A stretch of DNA of 7,977 nucleotides, taken from contig JAGTSD010000068.1 in NCBI GenBank assembly GCA_018262135.1, positions 1 to 7,977 of the forward strand, written 5' to 3'. Of the stretch, positions 1 through 6,795 are shown one piece after another (within the stretch, counting starts at the first letter, position 1; every line of letters begins with the position of its first letter). This DNA comes from Pseudomonadota bacterium. GTDB lineage: Bacteria; Pseudomonadota; Gammaproteobacteria; Competibacterales; Competibacteraceae. The translations under genes and the position numbers were made by a program. Under the pieces are notes generated by a model that did no database searches, was not told the origin of the DNA, and was given only the letters and a program-made list of their open reading frames with translations.

Positions 1-74
1 TGGAAGCCTTGGAAGCCTTGGAAGCCTTGGAAGCCTTGGAAGCCTTGGAAGCCTTGGAAGCCTTGGAAGCCTTG
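1..74. repeat. 9-bp tandem repeat, about 8 copies
   Basis: Perfect head-to-tail copies of TGGAAGCCT fill the first 74 bases, and the array continues off the left edge, so its full length is unknown. The unit is a multiple of three, so every + frame stays open: WKP, GSL or EAL. The WKP frame runs without a stop into the uvrA remnant that follows. The EAL frame stops at 102-104. There are no spacers, so this is not CRISPR. It may be an intergenic minisatellite, or an expansion inside the decayed 3' part of uvrA. Confidence 0.95.
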
Positions 75-90
75 GCAAATTCCGAACCCA

Positions 91-317
91 ATGTTCGCGC
101 CTGACACCATCGTGGTGATCGAGCGCAACCTGGACGTGATCAAGAGAGCCGACTGGATCATCACACTGGGGCCGGAAGACGGCAGCGGGCAAGGGGAGGA
201 GGTGGCGGGGAGGAAGTGGCGGCGCATCCGGCCAGACACACCGGGCGGTTTCTGGCCCCATTGCTGGGGTCTCAGCACACCAGCCGTTCTATGCGACAGA
301 GTGAGGGCGCAGTTTGA
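91..317 (+). pseudogene. UvrA C-terminal remnant, frameshifted
   Basis: This is the last 70 or so residues of an excinuclease ABC subunit A, the damage-sensing ATPase of nucleotide excision repair, in two reading frames. The first frame (from about 91) reads [17 protein letters not shown] and LGPE, the typical end of the second ABC domain. From about 205 the match moves to another + frame, which reads EEVAAHP, then [11 protein letters not shown], and ends at TGA 315-317; this is the usual UvrA tail. The shift falls in a G-rich stretch around 183-215. The H-loop histidine expected in VIEHNLD is arginine here (VIERNLD). The match upstream breaks off at about position 100, against the 9-bp repeat. 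No ATP-binding or signature motif is inside the window, so this piece cannot work alone. The frameshift could be a sequencing error near a contig end. The identity as UvrA-derived is firm; how much of the gene lies upstream is unknown. Confidence 0.8.
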
Positions 318-467
318 GAGCAGCGCCTTCGGCTTCGTTAACCGCGTGGATAGTCAGTTCGGCATCGCGCGCATGGCCCGCACCGCCTCGGCCCAGCGGC
401 GGAAGTCAGATTCAGCCGGCAGTCCCGGCAGGTCCAGCGCGATTTGCAGGTCCAGATCCAGGGTCAT
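289..467 (-). pseudogene. ybeY 5' remnant (rRNA maturation endoribonuclease), truncated
   Basis: YbeY is a metal-dependent endoribonuclease that acts in 16S rRNA maturation and ribosome quality control. Reading leftwards from ATG 467-465, the product begins [20 protein letters not shown] and continues FRRWAEAV, matching the family's N-terminus (E. coli has GLPEESQFQTWLNAV). That frame stops at 356-354. A neighbouring frame, entered at about 366, carries on the match as [14 protein letters not shown] and ALKL before a stop at 291-289. So there is one frameshift, and all similarity ends near position 305, about 55-60 residues in. The expected TNVLSFP segment and the catalytic HxxxHxxxxxH zinc site are absent. 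The position downstream of miaB and ybeZ on the same strand is the normal place for ybeY, which supports the call. It ends head-on against the uvrA remnant. A functional ybeY must be elsewhere, or this junction is an assembly chimera. Confidence 0.75.
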
Positions 468-573
468 GAGGCGTTGTCCTGTTGGTGGCGGGGGTGGGCC
501 TTCACGATCCAAGCTAGGGTTAAATTAAACCTGAACAGATGATACCGATAAGGTGCTCATTTCTAAAGCAAAT

Positions 574-580
574 AAAGGTG
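574..580 (+). promoter_or_regulatory. Ribosome binding site of the small gene at 586
   Basis: AAAGGTG lies 5 bases before GTG 586. The earlier in-frame GTG at 553 has no comparable purine-rich site, so this motif favours the downstream start. No convincing -35/-10 pair was found upstream. The nearest candidate is an AT-rich imperfect palindrome at 518-531. Confidence 0.5.
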
Positions 581-585
581 AAACC

Positions 586-801
586 GTGGAAAACTTCGTT
601 CCAGTCTTTGAATCAAAAGTCAAAAAGCTTCGTGACAAGATCGTCAAGGAGCTTTCCATTCCCAAGAAGAACAGAAATAAGAAGCGTCTCAAAAAGATGC
701 TTGATGAGATCAGAAGCCTCAAGAAAACCATCAAGTCCGCCAAGAAGATCAAAACCTGTCCGCATTGCGGTAACCCACTCTGGGAAGAAGAGTCGCCGTA
801 A
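586..801 (+). CDS. Small lysine-rich protein with CPHC zinc-knuckle motif, unknown function
   Basis: I do not recognise this family. From GTG 586 the product is 71 residues; a start at GTG 553 would give 82. It contains 17 lysines, and residues 8-56 look like one or two charged helices with coiled-coil character (for example LKKMLDEIRSLKKTIKSAKK). The C-terminus carries CPHCGNPLW at 58-66. A single CxxC pair can only supply half of a zinc site, so dimerisation around zinc is possible, but this is inference. GC is about 43% over 601-780 (78 of 180 bases), against the clearly GC-rich neighbours, and it uses AGA arginine codons twice. This suggests horizontal acquisition. It sits between ybeZ and the ybeY remnant, on the opposite strand to both, where those genes are usually adjacent or overlapping. 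It could instead be a chance ORF, but composition, the ribosome site and the zinc motif argue for a real gene. Confidence 0.6.
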   Translation: MENFVPVFESKVKKLRDKIVKELSIPKKNRNKKRLKKMLDEIRSLKKTIKSAKKIKTCPHCGNPLWEEESP

Positions 802-823
802 TCTCCATCATCACCACTTCCCA

Positions 824-838
824 AGAGGCTACGCCTCT
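824..838. terminator. Small inverted repeat between the small gene and ybeZ
   Basis: AGAGGC (824-829) and GCCTCT (833-838) are perfect 6-bp arms around a 3-base loop. They lie 22 bases after the stop of the small gene and 15 bases after the stop of ybeZ on the other strand. The position suits a weak bidirectional terminator, but neither side has a T tract, so the role is uncertain. Confidence 0.3.
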
Positions 839-853
839 GAGCGCCGCCAGCAT

Positions 854-1900
854 TCAGGAAGAGGATCCCGCCGATTTTCCATTGCGGTCGGCCTGCTCCT
901 GATTTTGTTCCCAAACCTGGTAGGCACTAACGATCCGCTGCACCAGCGGATGCCGCACCACGTCGCGGGCGTTGAAGAAGGTCATGCTGATGCCCTCCAC
1001 GTCCTTGAGGACCTGCAACACCTGGCGCAGGCCGGACTGGACATTGCGCGGCAAATCCACCTGCGTCACGTCGCCGGTGACCACCGCCGTCGAGCCGAAC
1101 CCGATCCGGGTCAGGAACATCTTCATCTGCTCCACCGTGGTGTTCTGGGCCTCGTCGAGGATGATGAAGGAGTTGTTCAACGTCCGGCCGCGCATAAAAG
1201 CCAGCGGCGCGACCTCGATGATGTTGCGTTCGATCAGCTTGGCGACCCGCTCGAAGCCGAGCATCTCGTACAGGGCGTCGTAAAGCGGACGCAGATAGGG
1301 GTCAATCTTCTGGGCCATGTCGCCGGGCAGGAAGCCCAGCCGCTCGCCGGCTTCTACCGCCGGACGCACCAGCACCAGCCGCCGCGCCGCATTGCTTTCC
1401 AGCGCGTCCACTGCGCACGCCACCGCCAGATAGGTCTTGCCGGTGCCGGCCGGCCCGACCCCGAAATTGAGGTCGTGGTGGTGGATGTTCCACAGATAGC
1501 GTTGCTGGTTGGGGCCGCGCCCGCGAATCAGGCCCACGCGGGTGCGGATGGTGACTTCCTCGCCGTCCGGCTCCCCGTCCTCGATCAGGGCATCGGCGCC
1601 GGCTTCCTGCAAAAACAGATGGACTTGCGCGGGGGTGAGCGCCTCGTCGCGGGTGGTGCGGTACAACGCCTCCACCACTGCGACTGCTACCGCGACCGCA
1701 TGGGGTTCGCCGATCACCCGGAACTGATGGCCGCGATTGTTGATTTCGACGCCCAGCCGGCGTTCGATCTGGCGCAGATGTTCATCCAGATGACCGCACA
1801 GCATCGCCAGCCGGGCATTGTCGGCGGGTTCCAGCAGCAGATCCTGAAATTTGGGGGCGATGTTGGAATTCAGGGCGGAAACGGCAGTGGGCGCGTTCAT
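854..1900 (-). CDS. PhoH-like P-loop ATPase YbeZ
   Basis: This is a cytoplasmic PhoH-family ATPase of 348 residues. In other bacteria its gene is tied to ybeY, and the protein is linked to RNA and ribosome metabolism; the exact reaction is not settled. The Walker A motif GPAGTGKT is at 149-156, and the Walker B stretch FIILDEAQN is at 245-253. [10 protein letters not shown] (275-284) and the end region [13 protein letters not shown] (316-328) are also typical. The N-terminal 1-125 is the family's KH-like lead region, with an odd Ala-Val run ([12 protein letters not shown], 67-78). I chose ATG 1900 because it overlaps the miaB stop by one base (TGATG). A TTG one codon earlier is possible but less likely. 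It is almost certainly translated with miaB. The usual partner ybeY is broken and displaced downstream (remnant at 467-289), so the short serine-rich tail here (KSAGSSS) may differ from the ancestral end. Confidence 0.95.
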   Translation of the reverse strand: MNAPTAVSALNSNIAPKFQDLLLEPADNARLAMLCGHLDEHLRQIERRLGVEINNRGHQFRVIGEPHAVAVAVAVVEALYRTTRDEALTPAQVHLFLQEAGADALIEDGEPDGEEVTIRTRVGLIRGRGPNQQRYLWNIHHHDLNFGVGPAGTGKTYLAVACAVDALESNAARRLVLVRPAVEAGERLGFLPGDMAQKIDPYLRPLYDALYEMLGFERVAKLIERNIIEVAPLAFMRGRTLNNSFIILDEAQNTTVEQMKMFLTRIGFGSTAVVTGDVTQVDLPRNVQSGLRQVLQVLKDVEGISMTFFNARDVVRHPLVQRIVSAYQVWEQNQEQADRNGKSAGSSS

Positions 1901-3258
1901 CAACTCGCCTGTTTGAAGGCCGGCAGTTCCGGGGCGGCGACCAGGCGACCGCGCAGAGAGTTGGGCAGCGCCTCGGTGATGACGACCTCGACGAACTGGC
2001 CGATCAGGCGGGCCGGCCCGTCGAAATTGACCACCCGGTTGTTCTCGGTGCGGCCGGCCAGTTGCCGCCCGTCCTTGCGCGCGGGCCGGTCCACCAGCAC
2101 CCGCTGCGTCGTGCCGATCATGCGCCGGCTGATGTCGTGCGCGCCAGCTTCGAGCTGCGCCTGCAACCGGGCCAGCCGCTCCTTCTTGACCGCCAGCGGG
2201 GTGGCATCGGGCAGGCTGGCGGCGGGCGTGCCGGGCCGGGCACTGTAGACGAAGCTGAAGCTGTGGTCGAAGCCGATCTCTTCGATCAGCGCCATCGTCG
2301 CCTCGAAGTCCCGGTCAGTTTCGCCGGGAAAACCGACGATGAAGTCCGAGGACAGGCTGATCTCCGGGCGCACGGCGCGCAGCTTGCGCACTTTGGCCTT
2401 GTATTCCAGCGCCGTATGGCCGCGCTTCATCAACGCCAGGATACGATCTGAACCGCTTTGCACCGGCAGGTGCAGGTGGCTGACCAGTTGTGGGACGCGG
2501 GCGTAGACCTCGATCAGCCGGTCGGAAAATTCCACCGGGTGCGAGGTGGTGTAGCGGATGCGGGCGATGCCGGGAATGGCGGCGACATGTTCGATCAGCA
2601 GCGCCAGATCGGCGGTTTCGCCATCGTCCATCGGCCCCCGGTAGGCGTTGACGTTCTGGCCGAGCAGGTTGACCTCGCGCACGCCCTGAGCTGCCAGCGC
2701 CCGGACCTCGGCCAGCACGGCGTCGAACGGCCGGCTGACTTCGTTACCGCGCGTATAGGGCACCACGCAGAAGGTGCAGTATTTGTCGCAGCCTTCCATG
2801 ATGGACACAAAGGCGGTCGGACCCTCGGCGCGCGGTTCCGGCAGCCGGTCGAACTTTTCGACCTCCGGGAAGGACACGTCCACCACGGGCCGCCGGTCGG
2901 CCCATACGGCGGTCAGCATCTCCGGCAGCCGGTGCAGCGTCTGCGGCCCGAACACCAGGTCCACGCAGGGCGCCCGTTCGCGCAGCGCCTCGCCTTCCTG
3001 GCTGGCGACGCAGCCGCCGACGCCGATGACCACGCCGGGCCGCCGGGTTTTCAGGGCTTTCCAGACCCCTAGTTGCGAAAATACCTTTTCCTGGGCCTTT
3101 TCGCGGATCGAGCAGGTGTTGAGCAGCAGCACATCCGCCTCGGCGGGATCGTCGGTGCGCTCCAGACCGCAGGCCACCCGCAGCCCATCCGCCATCCGGG
3201 TGGAGTCGTATTCATTCATTTGGCAGCCGTAGGTCTTGATGTACAGTTTGCGCATCAT
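1900..3258 (-). CDS. tRNA-2-methylthio-N6-dimethylallyladenosine synthase MiaB
   Basis: MiaB is a radical-SAM methylthiotransferase that adds the 2-methylthio group to i6A at position 37 of tRNAs reading UNN codons, using two 4Fe-4S clusters. The product has 452 residues, the normal length. The N-terminal UPF0004 domain shows its three cluster cysteines in YGCQMN (C12), NTCSIRE (C49) and GGCVAS (C83). The radical-SAM CxxxCxxC is GCDKYCTFC (C157, C161, C164), followed by PYTRG. A C-terminal TRAM domain includes [16 protein letters not shown]. Two ATGs stand in tandem at 3258 and 3255. Neither has a clear ribosome site, so the first is used by convention. It leads a miaB-ybeZ operon and is divergent from sohB. 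All key residues are present and it looks functional. Confidence 0.97.
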   Translation of the reverse strand: MMRKLYIKTYGCQMNEYDSTRMADGLRVACGLERTDDPAEADVLLLNTCSIREKAQEKVFSQLGVWKALKTRRPGVVIGVGGCVASQEGEALRERAPCVDLVFGPQTLHRLPEMLTAVWADRRPVVDVSFPEVEKFDRLPEPRAEGPTAFVSIMEGCDKYCTFCVVPYTRGNEVSRPFDAVLAEVRALAAQGVREVNLLGQNVNAYRGPMDDGETADLALLIEHVAAIPGIARIRYTTSHPVEFSDRLIEVYARVPQLVSHLHLPVQSGSDRILALMKRGHTALEYKAKVRKLRAVRPEISLSSDFIVGFPGETDRDFEATMALIEEIGFDHSFSFVYSARPGTPAASLPDATPLAVKKERLARLQAQLEAGAHDISRRMIGTTQRVLVDRPARKDGRQLAGRTENNRVVNFDGPARLIGQFVEVVITEALPNSLRGRLVAAPELPAFKQAS

Positions 3259-3267
3259 CAGTGATTT

Positions 3268-3297
3268 TTGAACAATAACAAGGCAAAAAACTATAGC
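3268..3297 (+). promoter_or_regulatory. Candidate promoter for sohB in the miaB-sohB divergent region
   Basis: TTGAAC (3268-3273) and TATAGC (3292-3297) are separated by 18 bases and each matches 4 of 6 bases of a sigma-70 box. It would give a leader of about 67 nt. On the other strand the same CTATAG gives TATAGT, a possible -10 for miaB, but without a good -35. The rest of the gap holds a run of seven Gs (3307-3313), the palindrome CGCTAGCG (3314-3321) and two tandem copies of AATTTTCC (3327-3342). Confidence 0.35.
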
Positions 3298-3360
3298 ATC
3301 GCCATTGGGGGGGCGCTAGCGGACCGAATTTTCCAATTTTCCCCATGCAGCGGCAACTTG

Positions 3361-3365
3361 AGAGG
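3361..3365 (+). promoter_or_regulatory. Ribosome binding site fixing the sohB start
   Basis: AGAGG ends 5 bases before ATG 3371. The in-frame GTG at 3368 would leave only 2 bases, so ATG 3371 is preferred. The resulting N-terminus (MEFLSEYG) also fits SohB proteins. Confidence 0.6.
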
Positions 3366-3370
3366 ATGTG

Positions 3371-4348
3371 ATGGAATTTTTGAGCGAGTACGGGATGTTT
3401 CTGGCCAAGGCCGCGACCATTGTCGTGGCGCTTTTGGTCATGGTAGGTGGCGTCGTGGCGCTGACACGGCGCAGCGGGGAGCCGGACCACCGGGGCCGGC
3501 TGGATATCCGCCATTTGAACGAGGATTACGACAGTATGGCCCTGGCGCTCAAGGCGGCGACCCTGCCGAAAAAGGCCTTCAAGCAGGCCCGCAAGGAGCA
3601 AAAGACGCGGGACAAGCAGCACGACAAGACCGCGCGCCGCCGCGTGTTCGTGCTGAATTTTCACGGCGACCTCCGCGCAGCGGCGGTGGCGTCCCTGCGC
3701 GAGGAGGTGACGGCGGTGCTGACCGCCGCCCAACCCGAGGACGAGGTGATGGTGCGGCTGGAAAGTGCCGGCGGGCTGGTTCACGCCTACGGGCTGGCGG
3801 CAGCGCAACTGCTGCGCATCCGCGACCGGCGGATCAAGCTGACGGTAGCGGTGGACAAGGTGGCGGCCAGCGGCGGGTATTTGATGGCCTGCGTCGCCGA
3901 CCGCATTATTGCCGCGCCGTTCGCCATTCTCGGCTCCATCGGCGTGATCGCCCAGTTGCCGAACTTCAACCGGCTGCTCAAGAAGCACGACATTGACTAC
4001 GAGCAGTTCATGGCCGGCGAATTCAAGCGCACGGTTACGCTGTTCGGCGAGAACACCGACAAGGGCCGCCACAAGTTCCAGGAGGAGATCGAGGTGACTC
4101 ACACCCTATTCAAGGAGTTCGTGAAGAGCCACCGCCCGCAACTTGATCTGGACCAGGTGGCGACCGGCGAGTACTGGTATGGAACCCGGGCGCTGGAGCA
4201 CCGGCTGGCGGACGAATTGCGCACCAGCGACGATTACCTGCTGGATGCCAGTGCCAGCGCCGATCTGTACGAAGTGACCTTCACCGGCAAAAAGCCCTGG
4301 CTGGCGCGGCTGCTGGCGCATACCAGCCAGGCGCTGGCGCGGAACTGA
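3371..4348 (+). CDS. SohB-type S49 signal peptide peptidase-like protease
   Basis: This is an inner-membrane serine protease of the SppA/SohB family (S49), 325 residues. Residues 1-15 start as in SohB (MEFLSEYGMFLAK), and 15-32 (ATIVVALLVMVGGVVALT) form one membrane anchor. A charged linker with many Lys and Arg (61-91) follows. The protease fold starts at VFVLNFHGD (92-100). The family's Ser-Lys dyad is seen as S167 in VAASGGYLMACVADRI and K219 in GEFKRTVTLFGENTD. LGSIGVI (188-193) is the conserved turn after the nucleophile. E. coli SohB was found as a multicopy suppressor of loss of the HtrA (DegP) protease; the native substrates here are unknown. The gene is monocistronic, divergent from miaB, and ends 7 bp from the ssb stop on the other strand. 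It looks intact. Confidence 0.93.
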   Translation: MEFLSEYGMFLAKAATIVVALLVMVGGVVALTRRSGEPDHRGRLDIRHLNEDYDSMALALKAATLPKKAFKQARKEQKTRDKQHDKTARRRVFVLNFHGDLRAAAVASLREEVTAVLTAAQPEDEVMVRLESAGGLVHAYGLAAAQLLRIRDRRIKLTVAVDKVAASGGYLMACVADRIIAAPFAILGSIGVIAQLPNFNRLLKKHDIDYEQFMAGEFKRTVTLFGENTDKGRHKFQEEIEVTHTLFKEFVKSHRPQLDLDQVATGEYWYGTRALEHRLADELRTSDDYLLDASASADLYEVTFTGKKPWLARLLAHTSQALARN

Positions 4349-4355
4349 AAAGCCC

Positions 4356-4847
4356 TCAGAACGGAATATCGTCGTCGAAACCGTTGTCCGGCCCCGGCTG
4401 GGGCGTCGGGCGAGCCGGTGCCTGCGCCGGACCCTGCGACGGACGCGGCGTGGGGGCGGAGTCCACCTCCGGCCCTTCTCCCGGAAACGGTGCGCTGCCG
4501 CCGGCGCCGCCGCGCCCGCCCAGCATCTTCATTTCATTGGCGATGATCTCGGTGGTGTAGCGATCCTGGCCCGAGGTCTTGTCCTGCCACTTGCGGGTTT
4601 GCAGGCGGCCTTCCACGAACACCGAGGAGCCCTTGCGCAGGTACTGGCCAACGATCTCCGCCAGTGGGCTGTAGAACACCACGTTATGCCACTCGGTGCG
4701 TTCCTGCTTCTCGCCGGTGTTGCGGTCCTTCCAGCTTTCGTTGGTGGCGATGGTGACGTTGGCGACCGCCTTGCCGCTGGGCATGTAGCGCACGTCCGGG
4801 TCCTTGCCCAGATTGCCGATTAGAATGACTTTGTTGACGCTGGCCAT
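4356..4847 (-). CDS. Single-stranded DNA-binding protein SSB
   Basis: SSB coats single-stranded DNA during replication, recombination and repair and recruits partner enzymes through its tail. The product has 163 residues. An OB-fold covers about 1-112, starting [20 protein letters not shown] and including TEWHNVVFY and [17 protein letters not shown] flexible Gly/Pro/Ala-rich linker (about 113-153) leads to the acidic tip DDDIPF (158-163), the family's protein-interaction motif. The aromatic residues expected for stacking on DNA (W and F/Y in the OB core) are present. The gene is divergent from aroK and converges closely with sohB. In E. coli ssb lies next to uvrA, but here the only uvrA sequence is the remnant 4 kb away. 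No good ribosome site or LexA box was found upstream. Confidence 0.97.
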   Translation of the reverse strand: MASVNKVILIGNLGKDPDVRYMPSGKAVANVTIATNESWKDRNTGEKQERTEWHNVVFYSPLAEIVGQYLRKGSSVFVEGRLQTRKWQDKTSGQDRYTTEIIANEMKMLGGRGGAGGSAPFPGEGPEVDSAPTPRPSQGPAQAPARPTPQPGPDNGFDDDIPF

Positions 4848-5053
4848 GTGGTTTTACTCATGAACGTTGGAAGTTTTGGAACGAAAATACCATCTGGACA
4901 AGGATACGCAGCAATGCCACCCGCCGCCATGCGGGAGATGCCAGGACCGACCCGGCCGGGCCGTTCCGTTCCTTATGCCCGCCGCGACGCGATTGTGCTT
5001 ACAATACCACCAGAACGTCCTGACACCTTCCCGCGCCGTGCGCTACGTCAATC

Positions 5054-5581
5054 ATGCCGTCTACTCCTCCCAGCATCTTCCTGATCGGCCCGATGGGCGC
5101 CGGCAAGACCACCATCGGCCGCCGACTGGCGCTGGCGTTGCGCCGGCAGTTTATTGATAGCGACCATGAAATCGAACAGCGCGCTGGCGTCAGCATTCCT
5201 CTCATTTTCGAGGTGGAGGGCGAGGCCGGTTTCCGCGCCCGCGAAAAGGCTATCATCGCCGAACTCACGCGGCGGCCCGATATTATCCTCGCTACCGGTG
5301 GCGGCGCCGTGCTCGACCCCGACAATCGCCGCTGCCTGGCCGGCCGCGGTTTCGTGGTGTACCTGTGCACCTCGGTGGACGAACAACTCCGCCGTACCCG
5401 CGGCGATACCCATCGTCCCCTGCTGCAAACCCCCGATCCCCGGGCCAGGCTGGCGCAATTATTCAAACAGCGCGATCCGCTCTACCGCGCCGTGACCGAC
5501 TGCGTGATCGTGACCGACGGCTGTTCCCTGGGCCAGGTGACGCGCACTGTTCTGAACCAACTGCAATCCTATCAACTCTGA
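5054..5581 (+). CDS. Shikimate kinase AroK
   Basis: AroK phosphorylates shikimate at the 3-hydroxyl with ATP, the fifth step of the chorismate pathway, in the cytoplasm. The product has 175 residues, normal for the family. Walker A is GPMGAGKT (12-19). The shikimate pocket shows D37 (DSDHEIE), R61 (GFRARE) and the GGG loop at 82-84. The lid arginine is R121 in TRGDTHRPLL. The ATG lacks a strong ribosome site, but no better in-frame start fits the family's N-terminus. Upstream, TACAAT (5000-5005) could be a -10 box, with no clear -35. aroB follows directly, so the two are probably co-transcribed, the usual arrangement in gammaproteobacteria. Confidence 0.96.
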   Translation: MPSTPPSIFLIGPMGAGKTTIGRRLALALRRQFIDSDHEIEQRAGVSIPLIFEVEGEAGFRAREKAIIAELTRRPDIILATGGGAVLDPDNRRCLAGRGFVVYLCTSVDEQLRRTRGDTHRPLLQTPDPRARLAQLFKQRDPLYRAVTDCVIVTDGCSLGQVTRTVLNQLQSYQL

Positions 5582-5605
5582 GCGATGACCGGATTTTCCC
5601 GCCTT

Positions 5606-6682
5606 ATGAAAACGCTCCATGTCGAACTCGGCGACCGCCGCTACCCGATTTACATCGGCCCCGGCCTGCTCGGGCAGGCCGATTTGCTGCCGCCCCTTCT
5701 GTCCGGCCGGCAGGCGCTGGTGGTCAGCAATACTACCGTCGCGCCGCTGTATCTGGAGCGCGCCTGCGCTGCCTTGACCGGTGTGCGCTGCGAGACGGTG
5801 ATCCTGCCCGACGGCGAGCGTTACAAGACTCTGGAGACACTGAATGAGATTTTCACCGCTCTGCTGAATCATCGCTTCGACCGGCAGTGCACGATCATCG
5901 CCCTCGGCGGCGGGGTGATCGGCGACATGGGCGGTTTCGCGGCAGCCTGCTACCAGCGCGGCGTGGCCTTCATCCAGATCCCCACCACCCTGCTGGCCCA
6001 GGTGGATTCCTCGGTGGGCGGCAAGACCGCGGTCAACCACCCGCTCGGCAAGAACATGATCGGCGCGTTCTATCAGCCGCGCTGCGTGCTGGCCGACACT
6101 GACACCCTGACTACCCTGCCAGACCGCGAACTCAGCGCCGGCCTGGCCGAGGTGATCAAGTACGGTCTGATCCGCGACCGCCCGTTCCTGGACTGGTTGG
6201 AGGTGAACCTGGAGGCGTTGCTGGCGCGCGACCCCACCGCTCTGAGCGAGGCCATCGAACGCTCCTGTCGCAACAAGGCCGAAATCGTCGCCGCCGACGA
6301 GCGGGAAACCGGCGAGCGCGCCCTGCTCAATCTCGGCCACACCTTCGGCCATGCCATCGAAACCGGGGTCGGTTACGGCGAATGGCTGCACGGCGAAGCG
6401 GTGGCGGCGGGGATGGTCATGGCCGCCGATCTGTCGGCGCGGCTGGGCTGGCTCAGCCTGGAGCAGGTCGAGCGGGTGCGGACGCTGCTGACTCGCGCCC
6501 GCCTGCCGCTAGTCCCGCCGCCGGAACTGACGCCCGATGATTTTCTGCGACTGATGGCAGTGGACAAGAAAGTACAGGATGGCCGGCTGCGGTTGATCCT
6601 GCTGCGCGATCTGGGGCAGGGGGTCATCGCCGGGGACGTGGATGCCCGGCGGTTGCGGGAGACGCTGGAAGCGGGGAGATAG
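5606..6682 (+). CDS. 3-dehydroquinate synthase AroB
   Basis: AroB converts DAHP to 3-dehydroquinate, the second step of the shikimate pathway, using NAD+ and a divalent metal. From ATG 5606 the product has 358 residues and starts [20 protein letters not shown], which matches the family start. An in-frame ATG at 5585, three bases after the aroK stop, would add seven residues (MTGFSRL). It is equally possible from ribosome-site evidence, since both sites are weak. Motifs: [10 protein letters not shown] (68-77), the glycine-rich [10 protein letters not shown] (101-110), [20 protein letters not shown] (125-144), and metal ligands E182 (AEVIKYG), H245 (NLGHTFGH) and H262 (WLHGEAV). All are intact. 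It is the second gene of aroK-aroB. Its last codons contain GGGGAGATAG (6673-6682), an inverted copy of the repeat unit found downstream at 6732. Confidence 0.96.
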   Translation: MKTLHVELGDRRYPIYIGPGLLGQADLLPPLLSGRQALVVSNTTVAPLYLERACAALTGVRCETVILPDGERYKTLETLNEIFTALLNHRFDRQCTIIALGGGVIGDMGGFAAACYQRGVAFIQIPTTLLAQVDSSVGGKTAVNHPLGKNMIGAFYQPRCVLADTDTLTTLPDRELSAGLAEVIKYGLIRDRPFLDWLEVNLEALLARDPTALSEAIERSCRNKAEIVAADERETGERALLNLGHTFGHAIETGVGYGEWLHGEAVAAGMVMAADLSARLGWLSLEQVERVRTLLTRARLPLVPPPELTPDDFLRLMAVDKKVQDGRLRLILLRDLGQGVIAGDVDARRLRETLEAGR

Positions 6683-6689
6683 CTCCGAA

Positions 6690-6718
6690 CCGGGATTGCG
6701 CGCCACGCTGCATCCCGG
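6690..6718. terminator. Stem-loop just after aroB
   Basis: CCGGGAT (6690-6696) and ATCCCGG (6712-6718) are perfect 7-bp arms around a 15-base loop, which can add a short GCG/CGC inner pairing. It starts 7 bases after the aroB stop, as expected for a transcript end. No T tract follows on the + strand, so intrinsic termination is uncertain; it may instead protect the 3' end. Confidence 0.4.
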
Positions 6719-6731
6719 CCTGCAAGGCTAT

Positions 6732-6795
6732 TCCCCATCTCCCCATCTCCCCATCTCCCCATCTCCCTATCTCCCTATCTCCCTATCTCCCTACT
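6732..6795. repeat. 8-bp tandem array, two unit types
   Basis: Four copies of TCCCCATC (6732-6763) are followed by three of TCCCTATC (6764-6787) and one broken copy (6788-6795). It lies between the convergent 3' ends of aroB and the CBS gene, and it overlaps the CBS stop codon (TAG at 6793-6791). On the - strand it reads as G-tracts of three or four separated by about four to five bases, a pattern that could fold into a G-quadruplex. A copy in inverse orientation ends aroB (6673-6682). No spacers or coding sense were seen. Confidence 0.93.

Noticed and set aside
1..74. CRISPR array
   Set aside because: The copies are directly adjacent 9-mers with no spacers; the 6732 array fails for the same reason.
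91..528. A single 145-codon gene on the + strand
   Set aside because: Only its first 35-40 residues match UvrA. The rest reads across the frameshifted tail and antisense to the ybeY remnant.
539..2248. A long open frame (569 codons) on the + strand
   Set aside because: It lies antisense to ybeZ and the end of miaB, both with full family motifs. Long open antisense frames are common in GC-rich DNA.
3212..4102. A 296-codon - strand frame opposite sohB
   Set aside because: It shows no family features, while the + strand frame carries the whole SohB motif set.
4894..4911. LexA-like box upstream of ssb
   Set aside because: The CTG and CAG halves are 12 bases apart, not 10, and the flanks do not fit.
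5459..6391. A 310-codon - strand frame opposite aroB
   Set aside because: It is a shadow of aroB, whose metal ligands and glycine motifs are all on the + strand.
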